Shown one piece after another: positions 19,093 to 27,101 of a stretch of 37,100 bases of DNA. Position 1 is the stretch's first letter. Every line of letters starts with the position of its first letter. Source of the DNA: an uncultured Candidatus Thioglobus sp. GTDB lineage: Bacteria > Pseudomonadota > Gammaproteobacteria > PS1 > Pseudothioglobaceae. Location: assembly GCA_900180385.1 (NCBI GenBank), contig FXLX01000015.1, forward strand, positions 1-37,100, written 5' to 3'. Below the pieces are notes generated by a model, which saw nothing but the letters and a program-made list of their open reading frames with translations, made no database searches and was not told the DNA's origin. Both the position numbers and the translations under genes were made by a program.

Positions 19093-20493
19093 ATGAAAAT
19101 AATACCTCAATCGCTTTATGGGCGTTTATTGGCAATTCTTCTAGTTGGACTTATGGTGCCGCAACTTTTGAGCGCTCTTGTTCATCTGTATGACCGAGAT
19201 TCAGTCCTGCATCAAACAATCGGTGCAGATAGTGCAGATAAAATAAGCTCAATTGTTACCCTGCTAGATTCTGTTGATATTCAATCTAGACCAGCAATTA
19301 TCAATACTATTAATGGCTATCCTCTGGAGATTTCCTTAGGCAGTTATCAGCAGCATACTCAGCATTTAATGTCTGAAAATAATCAGAGTTTAGCGCAGTT
19401 ATTTACACAATATTTACAACGAAGTCTGCCTGTAGGCTATGAAGCTTATGTTGAAATTGTCGAATCAAAACCTGCTCCACACATTATGGGGTACAAACAT
19501 AATCATCCAAATATCGAGATGCAGTCGCTCAATAATAACCCTCAGTCCGCCTTATTGATTAAGTCGTTCCATGTGCAAATTGAACTTAAAGACGGGATGT
19601 GGGTAGATTTTCATTATTTTTTGCCTAAGAAAATTTTTGAGTGGCCGGCGCGTTTAGTTATAGCATTACTAGCACTAATGATTGGCGTGTTATTATTAAC
19701 ATGGGTTGCAGTCCGCTTGGTTACCAAGCCATTATCTACATTATCTCAAGCAGCTGAAGCCCTGGGAAAAAATATTAAAAGCCCACCACTTGAAGTTAAA
19801 GGGCCTACAGAAGTTAAGCTAGCCGCCACGGCCTTTAATACTATGCAAGACAGACTGGTAAAATTTGTAGGTGATCGGGCGCGTATTTTATCTGCAGTAT
19901 CACATGATTTAAAAACCCCGATCACTCGCCTTCGTCTTCGCCTTGAATTGTTAGATGACAAAAAACTCAGCAATGAAATAAAAGGCGACTTAGATCATAT
20001 GGAAAAAATGGTAAACACCACGCTTGACTTTATGCGTGGTACAGAAAAACATGAGCCAAGACAAAAAGTCAATTTAGAGGCCTTGCTAGAAAGTCTGCAA
20101 GAAGATTTTAGAGTTTTAGGGATGCCATTTGAAGTTTATGGCAAAGTAGACAAGCCTCTACACATTCAATTAGTTTCTATTAAGCGCTGTTTAACCAATC
20201 TATTGGAAAATGCATATCGGTATGGAAATGGGGAAGTTTCAGTTGAAATTCAAGACCATAAAGAAACTGTTGAAATTGTTATATACAACAATGGTGATTC
20301 GATACCAGATAAAGATTTAGATAAAATTTTTGAGCCATTTTATCGATTGGAAGAATCCAGAAATAACAAAACTGGTGGCACTGGGTTGGGGCTTAGTATT
20401 GCCAGAAATATTGCTATTGAACATGGTGGAAGTCTTAGAATAGAAAACGCCAGCAAAGGTGGAATTTCTGCATACCTTATCTTACCAAAGTAA
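19093..20493 (+). CDS. envZ: EnvZ-like sensor histidine kinase
   Basis: The 466-residue inner-membrane kinase has a first transmembrane segment (about 11-31), a periplasmic sensor of some 150 residues, a second transmembrane helix (about 187-206), a HAMP linker, and a HisKA domain with phospho-accepting His271 in AVSHDLKTPITRL. The ATPase domain has the N box NLLENAYRYG and G boxes ending GGTGLGLSIARNI. The 7-bp gap to ompR makes it the cognate partner. The downstream metal-handling run may be one of its targets, which is inference from position. Confidence 0.92.
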   Translation: MKIIPQSLYGRLLAILLVGLMVPQLLSALVHLYDRDSVLHQTIGADSADKISSIVTLLDSVDIQSRPAIINTINGYPLEISLGSYQQHTQHLMSENNQSLAQLFTQYLQRSLPVGYEAYVEIVESKPAPHIMGYKHNHPNIEMQSLNNNPQSALLIKSFHVQIELKDGMWVDFHYFLPKKIFEWPARLVIALLALMIGVLLLTWVAVRLVTKPLSTLSQAAEALGKNIKSPPLEVKGPTEVKLAATAFNTMQDRLVKFVGDRARILSAVSHDLKTPITRLRLRLELLDDKKLSNEIKGDLDHMEKMVNTTLDFMRGTEKHEPRQKVNLEALLESLQEDFRVLGMPFEVYGKVDKPLHIQLVSIKRCLTNLLENAYRYGNGEVSVEIQDHKETVEIVIYNNGDSIPDKDLDKIFEPFYRLEESRNNKTGGTGLGLSIARNIAIEHGGSLRIENASKGGISAYLILPK

Positions 20494-20542
20494 CTAGACG
20501 TTACAAGTAAGTCATTATCGTGTGCATTCGCACAACATCCGC

Positions 20543-20557
20543 TTACACTTTGTTACA
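20543..20557 (+). promoter_or_regulatory. tandem TTACA elements, candidate OmpR-type operator
   Basis: TTACA at 20543-20547 and TTACA at 20553-20557 are direct repeats with a 10-base period. OmpR-family regulators bind such tandem half-sites, and an ompR gene lies just upstream. Further GTTACA copies are at 20500-20505 and 20691-20696. Confidence 0.35.
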
Positions 20558-20710
20558 AAAAACTCTCTTCTAGACACACTAGAATTACATTCAATACCTA
20601 TAATTTATTTTTAGTTAAATCGGTTCTATCAGCCGACATCCCTCTCAATTCTCCTCTTTTTTGAGTGGTAAATTGATTCGAATAACCTACGTTACAGGTT
20701 TAATAAATTT

Positions 20711-20746
20711 GTTAGTGTTAGTGTTAGTGTTAGTGTTAGTGTTAGT
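20711..20746 (+). repeat. hexanucleotide tandem repeat (GTTAGT)x6
   Basis: Six perfect, uninterrupted copies of GTTAGT end 56 bases before the start codon of the first cytochrome gene. Simple repeats of this kind expand and contract by slipped-strand mispairing and can change promoter spacing in six-base steps. Confidence 0.95.
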
Positions 20747-20802
20747 ATTGTTTGTCTTGAAAAGTGGATAAACAGTTGTTAATAACTTAGATAGGAATGA
20801 GT

Positions 20803-21354
20803 ATGAAAAAAGTATTAGGAGTGGTTGGTGTAAGTTTAATTGGTGGAGCGGCATTTATATTTTCAGGGTCATACAATGTTGCGGCAACTGACGAGCATTG
20901 GGATATTACTACCAAATTACTTGAATTGGTTAGAGACAGATCAGTGCATTCAGCATCTGAAAATATTATTGTTCCAGAATTGAATGATATCGAAATGATT
21001 TCCAATGGTGCAAAAAATTATGATGCCATGTGTGTGCAATGTCATTTAGCACCAGGCGCACCAAAGACTGAATTAAATCAAGCTTTATACCCGAAGCCAC
21101 CTACTTTTCATAAAAATGATGATAAGCATAAGCATAGTCCAGCGGAAACATTTTGGGCAATTAAAAATGGTTTTAAAATGACGGGAATGCCAGCCTGGGG
21201 TGAGTTTCATACCGAGCAACAATTATGGGAGATGACAGCATTCCTTCAAGAGCTAAAAGGAATGTCTGCTGACAGATATTTTGAGCTTGTTGGCGAAGGT
21301 GGGCATAGTCACAAAGAGTCATCACATGATGATACGAAAAATAGAGGACATTAA
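20803..21354 (+). CDS. periplasmic cytochrome c, first gene of the copper/cytochrome run
   Basis: The ATG at 20803 is chosen because AGGA lies six bases before it; an ATG at 20797 abuts that AGGA. The 183-residue product has an N-terminal hydrophobic signal or anchor (about 4-21), one haem-binding motif CVQCH (77-81) and a downstream methionine in MTGMPAW that is the likely axial ligand, as in class I cytochromes. The C-terminus is His-rich (GGHSHKESSHDDTKNRGH), which suggests metal binding. It lies 29 bp before the next gene. It probably shuttles electrons for the multicopper oxidases; the exact partner is unknown. Confidence 0.85.
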   Translation: MKKVLGVVGVSLIGGAAFIFSGSYNVAATDEHWDITTKLLELVRDRSVHSASENIIVPELNDIEMISNGAKNYDAMCVQCHLAPGAPKTELNQALYPKPPTFHKNDDKHKHSPAETFWAIKNGFKMTGMPAWGEFHTEQQLWEMTAFLQELKGMSADRYFELVGEGGHSHKESSHDDTKNRGH

Positions 21355-21383
21355 TTAAATTTAACAAAAAAAAGGAAATAAAT

Positions 21384-21665
21384 ATGAACAATATAATAAG
21401 TACAGTTTTAACGGTAGCAGTATTAATTACTAGCGCGAATAGCTCTGCAAGATGGCATAACCAGAGCCAGGGTGGTTCATCGAATCATGGACATTCGAAG
21501 GGCATGGATCATTCCAAAATGTCGGAAAGTGAGCATGCAGAGATGGATATGCAAGATATGGATCATTCGAAAATGTCGGAAAGTGAGCATTCTCAGATGC
21601 AAAAAAATCAAAAATCAAAAGTTAGTGATAAAGATCACCACTCTGAAGAGCCACACGGTCATTAG
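21384..21665 (+). CDS. small secreted Met/His-rich copper-binding protein
   Basis: The 93-residue protein has a signal peptide (about 1-21, ending SSARW region) and an extremely Met/His/Ser-rich remainder with two copies of MDHSKMSESEH. Such motifs bind Cu(I) and Cu(II) in CopA, CopB and CopC-type proteins. AAAGGAAA precedes the start. Gene position between a cytochrome and a CopA-type oxidase supports a periplasmic copper-binding role. I know of no fixed family name. The DNA repeat beneath the motifs is recent (one mismatch in 33 bases). Confidence 0.75.
   Translation: MNNIISTVLTVAVLITSANSSARWHNQSQGGSSNHGHSKGMDHSKMSESEHAEMDMQDMDHSKMSESEHSQMQKNQKSKVSDKDHHSEEPHGH
21504..21590 (+). repeat. two 33-bp direct repeats, 54-bp period, inside the Met/His-rich gene
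   Basis: Copies at 21504-21536 and 21558-21590 start ATGGATCATTC and differ at one base (C versus G at position 12). The 54-base period keeps the reading frame, so copy-number change would add or remove 18 residues. Confidence 0.9.
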
Positions 21666-21678
21666 GCTGGAGTAAAAA

Positions 21679-23454
21679 ATGAATAATAAATTATTATCTC
21701 GTAGACAATTTGTTACTGGAGTAACAATGGGTGCTGCAGCGTTAGCAATTAATCCAAGTATTTTGTTTGCTGGCGTTAGTGGAAAAAATGGCTTAAATAC
21801 ATTAACAGGCAGTGTGTTTAATTTAAATATAGGCGAGCAGGCTGTTAACTTTACTGGAACACAGCGCAAGGCTACAACAGTTAACAATTCACTGCCAGCA
21901 CCTTTGTTAAGATTTAAAGAGGGTGATGACATTGTTCTGCATGTCACTAATCATTTGTCGGAACCAACCTCCATTCATTGGCATGGATTGATTTTGCCAT
22001 CTGAAATGGATGGTGTTCCTGGTATTAGTAATGATTTTTACGGTATTAAGCCAGGCGAAACCTTTACTTATCGATTTAAAGCGGCACAAAGTGGAACTTA
22101 CTGGTATCACTCGCATTCAGGATTTCAAGAGCAAACTGGATTGTATGGCCCGATTGTAATTGACCCGATTGAAAAAGACCCTGTTGCGTATGATAAAGAT
22201 TATGTAATCATGCTATCCGATTGGACTGATGAAAACCCAATGGATGTTTATGCAAAGCTAAAAAAATTATCTCATTATTACAATTTTAATGAAAGAACTC
22301 ATGAAGACTTAATGAGTGATATTGATAAAAAAGGGTTGGAAAATACCTGGAATGATAGAAAGATGTGGAATCAAATGCGCATGAGTCAGCGTGATTTATC
22401 TGATGTAACAGGCTATACCTATACTTATTTGACTAATGGTGTAACGCCAGATAAAGGCTGGATAGGACTGTTTGCCAAAGGTGAAAAGGTAAGGCTAAGA
22501 TTTATCAATGGATCAGCGATGACATTTTTCGATGTACGCATACCCGGATTGAAAATGACGGTGGTTTCTGCTGATGGACAAAATATTGATCCTGTCTCTG
22601 TTGATGAATTTAGACTAGGTGTTGCCGAAACCTATGATGTCATTGTTGAGCCAAAAGATGATAGGACTTATACTATTTTTGCCCAGGATATTTCTAGATC
22701 TGGCTATGCCAGAGGCACGCTTACTCCAGATATTTCTATGATTGGTGAAGTGCCAGAGTTGGACGTCGTGCCAAATTTAACCCATAGTGACATGGGCATG
22801 GATATGTCTAACATGTCAGGCATGGATCATGGCTCGATGGATATGTCCAAGCCAATGAAAGGTATGGATCACTCAAAAATGAACATGCCTGGTATGGATC
22901 ATTCCAATAAGGGTCGTGATATGTCAACCATGGATTCTATGGTGATGCATGCAGATACTGAATTTGGCCCGCATGTTGATATGCGTTCAGAAAGTCCGCA
23001 ATACCGATTAGATGATCCGGGTGTCGGCCTGAGAAATAATGGTAGAAAAGTGCTTACTTATGCTGATTTGTATAATTTAAATATGACGCACGGCTATCCA
23101 GACCCAGATCGTGAAATTGAGCTACACTTAACAGGCAATATGAGTCGCTACATGTGGTCAATTAACGGTGTCAAGTTTGCCGATGCTGAGCCGCTTCAAT
23201 TTAAATTTGGCGAGGTTGTGCGTATCACTTTTGTTAATGACACAATGATGAATCATCCTATGCATTTACATGGCATGTGGAGTGATTTAGAAACGGGTGA
23301 TAATATGTACATTCCTCGCAAACATACAATTATTGTGCAGCCTGGTGCAAAGATTAGCTATCGAGTTAAAGTGGATGCTAAAGGATCTTGGGCTTATCAC
23401 TGTCATTTGCTTTATCACATGTTGAGTATGTTCCGTCGTGTGGATGTTGTGTAA
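21679..23454 (+). CDS. copA: Tat-exported multicopper oxidase, CopA/PcoA family
   Basis: This 591-residue protein starts with a twin-arginine signal (SRRQFVTG at 7-14, hydrophobic to about 31). It has all four copper-binding blocks of multicopper oxidases: IHWHG (99-103), YWYHSHSG, HPMHLHGMW and YHCHLLYHM near the C-terminus. A Met-rich insert at about 367-425 repeats MDHSKM and MDM motifs, typical of copper-resistance CopA, which oxidises and binds periplasmic Cu(I). It follows the Met/His-rich protein by 13 bp and is followed by copB, the classical copA-copB order. Confidence 0.92.
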   Translation: MNNKLLSRRQFVTGVTMGAAALAINPSILFAGVSGKNGLNTLTGSVFNLNIGEQAVNFTGTQRKATTVNNSLPAPLLRFKEGDDIVLHVTNHLSEPTSIHWHGLILPSEMDGVPGISNDFYGIKPGETFTYRFKAAQSGTYWYHSHSGFQEQTGLYGPIVIDPIEKDPVAYDKDYVIMLSDWTDENPMDVYAKLKKLSHYYNFNERTHEDLMSDIDKKGLENTWNDRKMWNQMRMSQRDLSDVTGYTYTYLTNGVTPDKGWIGLFAKGEKVRLRFINGSAMTFFDVRIPGLKMTVVSADGQNIDPVSVDEFRLGVAETYDVIVEPKDDRTYTIFAQDISRSGYARGTLTPDISMIGEVPELDVVPNLTHSDMGMDMSNMSGMDHGSMDMSKPMKGMDHSKMNMPGMDHSNKGRDMSTMDSMVMHADTEFGPHVDMRSESPQYRLDDPGVGLRNNGRKVLTYADLYNLNMTHGYPDPDREIELHLTGNMSRYMWSINGVKFADAEPLQFKFGEVVRITFVNDTMMNHPMHLHGMWSDLETGDNMYIPRKHTIIVQPGAKISYRVKVDAKGSWAYHCHLLYHMLSMFRRVDVV

Positions 23455-23473
23455 TAGGAAAAAGGATAATTTA

Positions 23474-24175
23474 ATGAAAAATTTAAAAGCAATAATCGGT
23501 TTATTGTTGTTATTCTCTGCACAAGCTTATGCTGGTGGCGTCGAGGATGATCCAATTTTGGCTAAAGTAATGGGAGAGGTTGAAATTAGGAAGGTTGATG
23601 GCTCTGACCCTAGAGTTTGGAATATAGACGCATGGATTGGAAAAGACCTTGAGAAGCTCTGGATTAAAAGTGAAGGAGAGATGGTTAATGGCAAGATAAC
23701 AGAATCAGAGCTGCAATTACTTTATAGTAAGGCAATTGAACCATACTGGGATATTCAGTATGGAATTAAGAAAGACTTCAAACCTACACCAAGTAGAGTC
23801 TGGGGTGTTGTTGCTATTAAAGGCGTTGCACCCTATCTAATTGAAGTTGACGCTTCTGCTTTTATTGGAAAATCTGGCAGAACTGCGCTACGTTTAGATG
23901 CTGAGTATGAGTATATGTTTAGCCAGAAGCTAGTCTTATCTCCAGAAGTTGAAATTAATATTTTTGGCAAGGATGATGAGGCTACAAGCACAGGAAAAGG
24001 TTTGTCCAATATTGATGTAGGGCTTAGATTAAGATATGAGTTAAGTCGAGAATTTGCACCTTATATCGGTATTAACTGGGGTAAAAAATATGGCAATACA
24101 GCGACCTTTGTAGGTAATGAAGGTGAAGATATTGAAGATGCTCAATTAGTTACGGGCGTTCGATTTTGGTTTTAA
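23474..24175 (+). CDS. copB: outer-membrane copper resistance protein CopB
   Basis: The ATG at 23474 is preceded by AAAAAGGA and yields a clean signal peptide (MKNLKAIIGLLLLFSAQAYA); upstream in-frame codons from 23438 overlap copA and are not used. The 233-residue product has the CopB/PcoB beta-barrel core: WIGKDLEKLWIKSEGE, IEPYWDIQYGIKKD, LEYEYMFSQKLVLSP-type strands, LSNIDVGLRLRYE, GINWGKKYGNTA and a terminal aromatic FWF as in outer-membrane proteins. It lacks the Met-rich N-terminal segment many CopB proteins have; that motif occurs instead in the separate 93-residue protein upstream. Confidence 0.9.
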   Translation: MKNLKAIIGLLLLFSAQAYAGGVEDDPILAKVMGEVEIRKVDGSDPRVWNIDAWIGKDLEKLWIKSEGEMVNGKITESELQLLYSKAIEPYWDIQYGIKKDFKPTPSRVWGVVAIKGVAPYLIEVDASAFIGKSGRTALRLDAEYEYMFSQKLVLSPEVEINIFGKDDEATSTGKGLSNIDVGLRLRYELSREFAPYIGINWGKKYGNTATFVGNEGEDIEDAQLVTGVRFWF

Positions 24176-24186
24176 TGGAGAAATTT

Positions 24187-24321
24187 ATGTTTAATAATTT
24201 TATTGGTTTTCCACTAATGATGTGGCTATTTATTCCGTTGATTGTGATACCATTTTGGTTTATCTTTCTTAAGGTGGGCTATTCAAAATGGCCAAGCTTA
24301 AATAAGGAGGCAGTGCAATGA
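24187..24321 (+). CDS. 44-residue single-helix membrane protein
   Basis: An ATG with GGAG seven bases upstream opens a 44-codon frame, 11 bases after the copB stop. The product is a hydrophobic helix (about 8-28, with IPFWFIF) followed by KVGYSKWPSLNKEAVQ, suggesting one membrane span with a short tail. Its stop overlaps the next ATG (ATGA), so translation is coupled. It fits the operon in spacing and ribosome binding site. No family is recognised with confidence; the FWFIFLKVGYSKW stretch recalls a motif of small inner-membrane proteins. Confidence 0.65.
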   Translation: MFNNFIGFPLMMWLFIPLIVIPFWFIFLKVGYSKWPSLNKEAVQ

Positions 24322-24371
24322 TCAAGTTAATGTCAATATTAGCAGTAGTGGCATCCACTCAAGTCACGTAA
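24318..24371 (+). CDS. 17-codon signal-peptide-like frame, probably the broken 5' end of the next gene
   Basis: A very strong Shine-Dalgarno AAGGAGG (24304-24310) precedes this ATG, and the frame MIKLMSILAVVASTQVT looks like a secretion signal ending at AVVA-S. It stops at TAA (24369-24371). The following frame at 24385 lacks both a signal and a Shine-Dalgarno and lies in the +1 frame. One inserted or lost base would join them. Confidence 0.45.
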   Translation: MIKLMSILAVVASTQVT

Positions 24372-24384
24372 TTATTTTCAACCT

Positions 24385-24690
24385 ATGTCTGCCATGGATA
24401 ATTTGAATTTCAGAAATGAAAATCATAACAATATGGAGCTTATGCCAACTCAAGAAAGAGAGGCGTTTATGGCTGGAATGAATAATGGTGCGAATCTAAA
24501 TAGATCGACCCAGGGTGGCATAAGAGGCAATATGCAATCTATGACAATACAACAAAGGCAGGATTTTAGAAATCAAATGCAATCTATGTCCGATCAAGAG
24601 CGTCAAATTTTTAGAGACAGCACAGGTGGTGGTCAGGGTGGAATGAACAGTATGAATCGTGGCGGCATGGGAGGTGGTCATGACAGGTAG
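24385..24690 (+). CDS. Met/Gln/Gly-rich repeat protein, apparently cut off from its signal peptide
   Basis: This 101-residue frame is rich in Met, Gln, Asn and Gly, contains two related units (MQSMTIQQRQDFRNQ and MQSMSDQERQIFRDS), and ends with GGMGGGHDR. The Met- and His-containing composition suits a periplasmic metal-binding or Spy-like protein, but no family is certain. No ribosome binding site precedes the ATG at 24385. The upstream 17-codon signal-like frame is out of phase by one base, so either a frameshift mutation, a sequence error or translational recoding separates them. Confidence 0.5.
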   Translation: MSAMDNLNFRNENHNNMELMPTQEREAFMAGMNNGANLNRSTQGGIRGNMQSMTIQQRQDFRNQMQSMSDQERQIFRDSTGGGQGGMNSMNRGGMGGGHDR

Positions 24691-24740
24691 GCGGTATTTA
24701 ATTAAATTAAGCAGGTAAATATAAAAAAAGGAAAAAAATT

Positions 24741-25190
24741 ATGAAATTATTAATTGTTTTATCAAGTGCATTGTTACTAACAGGATGCTTTGACAATGGA
24801 GATCAAGAGGTTGAAAAATCTCCATCAACAGAAAAAATCTCTTTTAGTGAAAGCATTAATTTGAATAAAGGGGTTGAATTAGGTCAAAAAGTATTTTTAA
24901 ATAACTGTGTGGCTTGTCATGGGAAAGAGGGTCAAGGACTTGTTAAAGACTGGAAGAAGAGACAAGCAGATGGAAAATTTCCTGCACCACCTGTTAACGG
25001 TACAGCGCACGCTTGGCATCATTCGCCAACGGCATTAATGAACACCATTAACAATGGCGGAGTTAAACTTGGCGGGTGGATGCCAGGCTTTAAAGGTCAA
25101 TTGAGTGACGCTGAAAAGCAGGCGGTACTTGATTATATTCATGATCTTTGGCCTGAAGAAATCCAGAAAAAATACGATGCTAGGTTTTAA
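24741..25190 (+). CDS. lipoprotein cytochrome c
   Basis: The 149-residue product has a lipoprotein signal with lipobox LLTGC (Cys16) and then one haem motif CVACH (56-60) with GKEGQG after it, typical of class I cytochromes. Met ligand candidates lie in GGWMPGF. Three His residues in AHAWHH precede the distal part. An AAAGGAAAAA stretch precedes the ATG. It is 50 bp after the Met-rich frame and only 2 bp before the second multicopper oxidase, so it is the natural electron donor or acceptor of that enzyme. That pairing is inferred from position. Confidence 0.87.
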   Translation: MKLLIVLSSALLLTGCFDNGDQEVEKSPSTEKISFSESINLNKGVELGQKVFLNNCVACHGKEGQGLVKDWKKRQADGKFPAPPVNGTAHAWHHSPTALMNTINNGGVKLGGWMPGFKGQLSDAEKQAVLDYIHDLWPEEIQKKYDARF

Positions 25191-25192
25191 TA

Positions 25193-26677
25193 ATGTTTAG
25201 TAGGAGGCAATTTATACAGTCAATTGTTGCTTTTGCAATTTTGCCTAAGCAACTGTTACAGGCTAATGGGTTTTTATCACCAAATACTTTTAGATTGCCA
25301 AAGTTGGAGTATGGCAAGCGTGTTGGTAAAGATGTTTATTTTGACTTAAATTTACAAACAGGTGTGAGTCAAATATTGCCTAATGTGCGCACTCGAACGT
25401 TAGGCATTAATCAAGATTTTTTAGGGGTGACACTGCGAGCCAATAAAGGTGATCGAATTCACATCAAGGTGAATAATCGTTTAAATATTACCAGTACGCT
25501 GCATTGGCATGGGGCAAAATTACCAGCTAAAGCTGATGGCGGGCCGCATCAACCCATTAATCCTGGTGAACATTGGTTGAGTGAGTTTGAAATTATTCAA
25601 CCAGCATCAACTCTGTGGTATCACTCGCATCAAATGCATGAAACAGGATCGCAAGTCTATCACGGCTTATCAGGATTATTTATCATTGATGATGATCAAT
25701 CTAATGCATTGAATTTACCTTCAGAATACGGCGTGGATGACTTTCCAGTTATTATTCAAGATAAAGATTTTAATCAAGATGGGTCATTAAAATATTTAGA
25801 TGATTTTCGTGAAAAGTTAATGGGTAAAAAAGGTGAAACAATATTGGTTAACGGTATTGTTAATCCGGTATTAGAGGTATTGAAGCCACTCATTAGGCTA
25901 AGAATTCTTAACGGTTCAAATGCTAGGATTTACCACCTTAACTTTAATGATAAGCGCATGTTCCATATTATTGCTAGTGATGGTGGTTTGCTGGAAAACC
26001 CAATCATGGCGCATTCGATTAAATTAGCCCCTGCTGAGCGTTGTGAGATTTTGGTAGATGTGTCGGATGGAAAAATGCCAATATTGCAGCACAATATGCA
26101 TATGAAAAAGTCAGCTAATCGTATGACTGGCATGATGATGCAACAAGTGCAAGGTAAACAACAAGCATTTGACATCTTTCAAATTAATGCTCAAAAAGTT
26201 CAATCTGCTAATGTGAAATTACCCCAAACCTTGGTTGAGCATAAAGCTTTGTCTGTTGATAGTATTAGTCGAAAAAGAAAGTTTAAATTACAAATGAGAA
26301 TGGGTCCACAATTGATGTTTGGTGCTATGTCAGGCTCAATAGACCTACTTAAAATTAATGGTAAATCCATGGATATTAATCGCATTGATGAAGTGGTCAA
26401 GGCAGGTGCTACTGAGCTTTGGGAGATTGAAAATACCTCGATGATGCCACACCCATTTCACATTCATAATGTACAATTTAAGATTGTTTCACGTCGTGGA
26501 AAGCTCGAAGGTCATGAGCTTGGATTTAAGGACGTGGTATTAGTTAACCCACATGAAACAGTGCAAGTATTGATTGAATTTCCAAAATTTAGCGATGCAA
26601 AAACACCATACATGTATCACTGTCATATTTTGGAGCATGAAGATCGCGGCATGATGGGGCAGTTTGTAGTGGTATAA
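25193..26677 (+). CDS. Tat-exported multicopper oxidase (CueO/CotA-like)
   Basis: The 494-residue protein begins MFSRRQFIQS, a twin-arginine signal. Copper-binding blocks are LHWHG (103-107), WYHSH (142-146), HPFHIHN near 445 and YHCHILEHEDRGM near 475-487, so all four coppers can be placed, with Met as the type 1 axial ligand. It lacks the long MDHSKM insert of the first oxidase but has a short Met-rich segment (HMKKSANRMTGMMMQQ) where CueO binds substrate copper. It may oxidise Cu(I), or another metal or organic donor. It is more CueO/CotA-like than CopA-like, so the two oxidases are not a simple duplication. Confidence 0.9.
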   Translation: MFSRRQFIQSIVAFAILPKQLLQANGFLSPNTFRLPKLEYGKRVGKDVYFDLNLQTGVSQILPNVRTRTLGINQDFLGVTLRANKGDRIHIKVNNRLNITSTLHWHGAKLPAKADGGPHQPINPGEHWLSEFEIIQPASTLWYHSHQMHETGSQVYHGLSGLFIIDDDQSNALNLPSEYGVDDFPVIIQDKDFNQDGSLKYLDDFREKLMGKKGETILVNGIVNPVLEVLKPLIRLRILNGSNARIYHLNFNDKRMFHIIASDGGLLENPIMAHSIKLAPAERCEILVDVSDGKMPILQHNMHMKKSANRMTGMMMQQVQGKQQAFDIFQINAQKVQSANVKLPQTLVEHKALSVDSISRKRKFKLQMRMGPQLMFGAMSGSIDLLKINGKSMDINRIDEVVKAGATELWEIENTSMMPHPFHIHNVQFKIVSRRGKLEGHELGFKDVVLVNPHETVQVLIEFPKFSDAKTPYMYHCHILEHEDRGMMGQFVVV

Positions 26678-26690
26678 ATAGGAAATTTAT

Positions 26691-27083
26691 ATGAAAAAGA
26701 CATTCCTAGTTATTACGGTATTAATGTTTGGATTTTTTGCATGGCTTAATTCAGAAAAAGCCACTAGAAATAGCGTCTTTCCTGATTCAAATTACAAATC
26801 AAGCATCTATCAAGGCGAGGCTACATATCAATCGAATTGTGCAGGGTGCCACGGAAGTAGTTTGTCGGGAACTGAAAAAGGGCCATCATTACTTGATGAT
26901 GTGTACAAATCTTCTCACCATTCAGATTTGTCGTTTTACTATGCAGTGAATGATGGGGTACGTCAGCATCATTGGCAATTTGGTGACATGCCTGCAATTA
27001 AAGGGCTATCACCAGAAGGGGTTAGTGATATTGTTGCTTACGTGCGCTATAAACAAAAAATAGCAAAAATTATTAAGAATTAA
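26691..27083 (+). CDS. monohaem cytochrome c with HH motifs (paralogue 1)
   Basis: The 130-residue product has an N-terminal signal or anchor (about 4-19), a haem motif CAGCH (50-54), and a C-terminal FGDMPAIKG whose Met is the likely axial ligand. It shares SSHHSD and QHHWQFGDMP with the next gene. A GGAAA sequence precedes the ATG, and the gap from the oxidase is 13 bp. It is likely an electron carrier for the adjacent multicopper oxidase. Confidence 0.85.
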   Translation: MKKTFLVITVLMFGFFAWLNSEKATRNSVFPDSNYKSSIYQGEATYQSNCAGCHGSSLSGTEKGPSLLDDVYKSSHHSDLSFYYAVNDGVRQHHWQFGDMPAIKGLSPEGVSDIVAYVRYKQKIAKIIKN

Positions 27084-27101
27084 ATTTAAAGGAAGGTATT
27101 A

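Larger units (their letters stand above)
20494..20802. promoter_or_regulatory. 309-base regulatory region before the copper/cytochrome run
   Basis: No gene is seen here. It contains GTTACA at 20500-20505, a GTGC-ATTC-GCAC hairpin near 20522-20533, two TTACA elements exactly 10 bases apart (20543-20547 and 20553-20557), an inverted repeat AACCT-N7-AGGTT at 20684-20700, and six copies of GTTAGT at 20711-20746. I could not find a convincing -35/-10 pair close to the first gene; TTGAAA at 20758-20763 is the best -35 but its -10 is poor. Confidence 0.55.

Noticed and set aside
20711..20746. Tandem repeat as a possible CRISPR array
   Set aside because: The units are six bases with no spacers, so it is a simple sequence repeat.
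21430..21675. Overlapping frames inside the Met/His-rich gene (both strands)
   Set aside because: They arise from the repetitive composition; only the frame at 21384-21665 has a signal peptide and a ribosome binding site.
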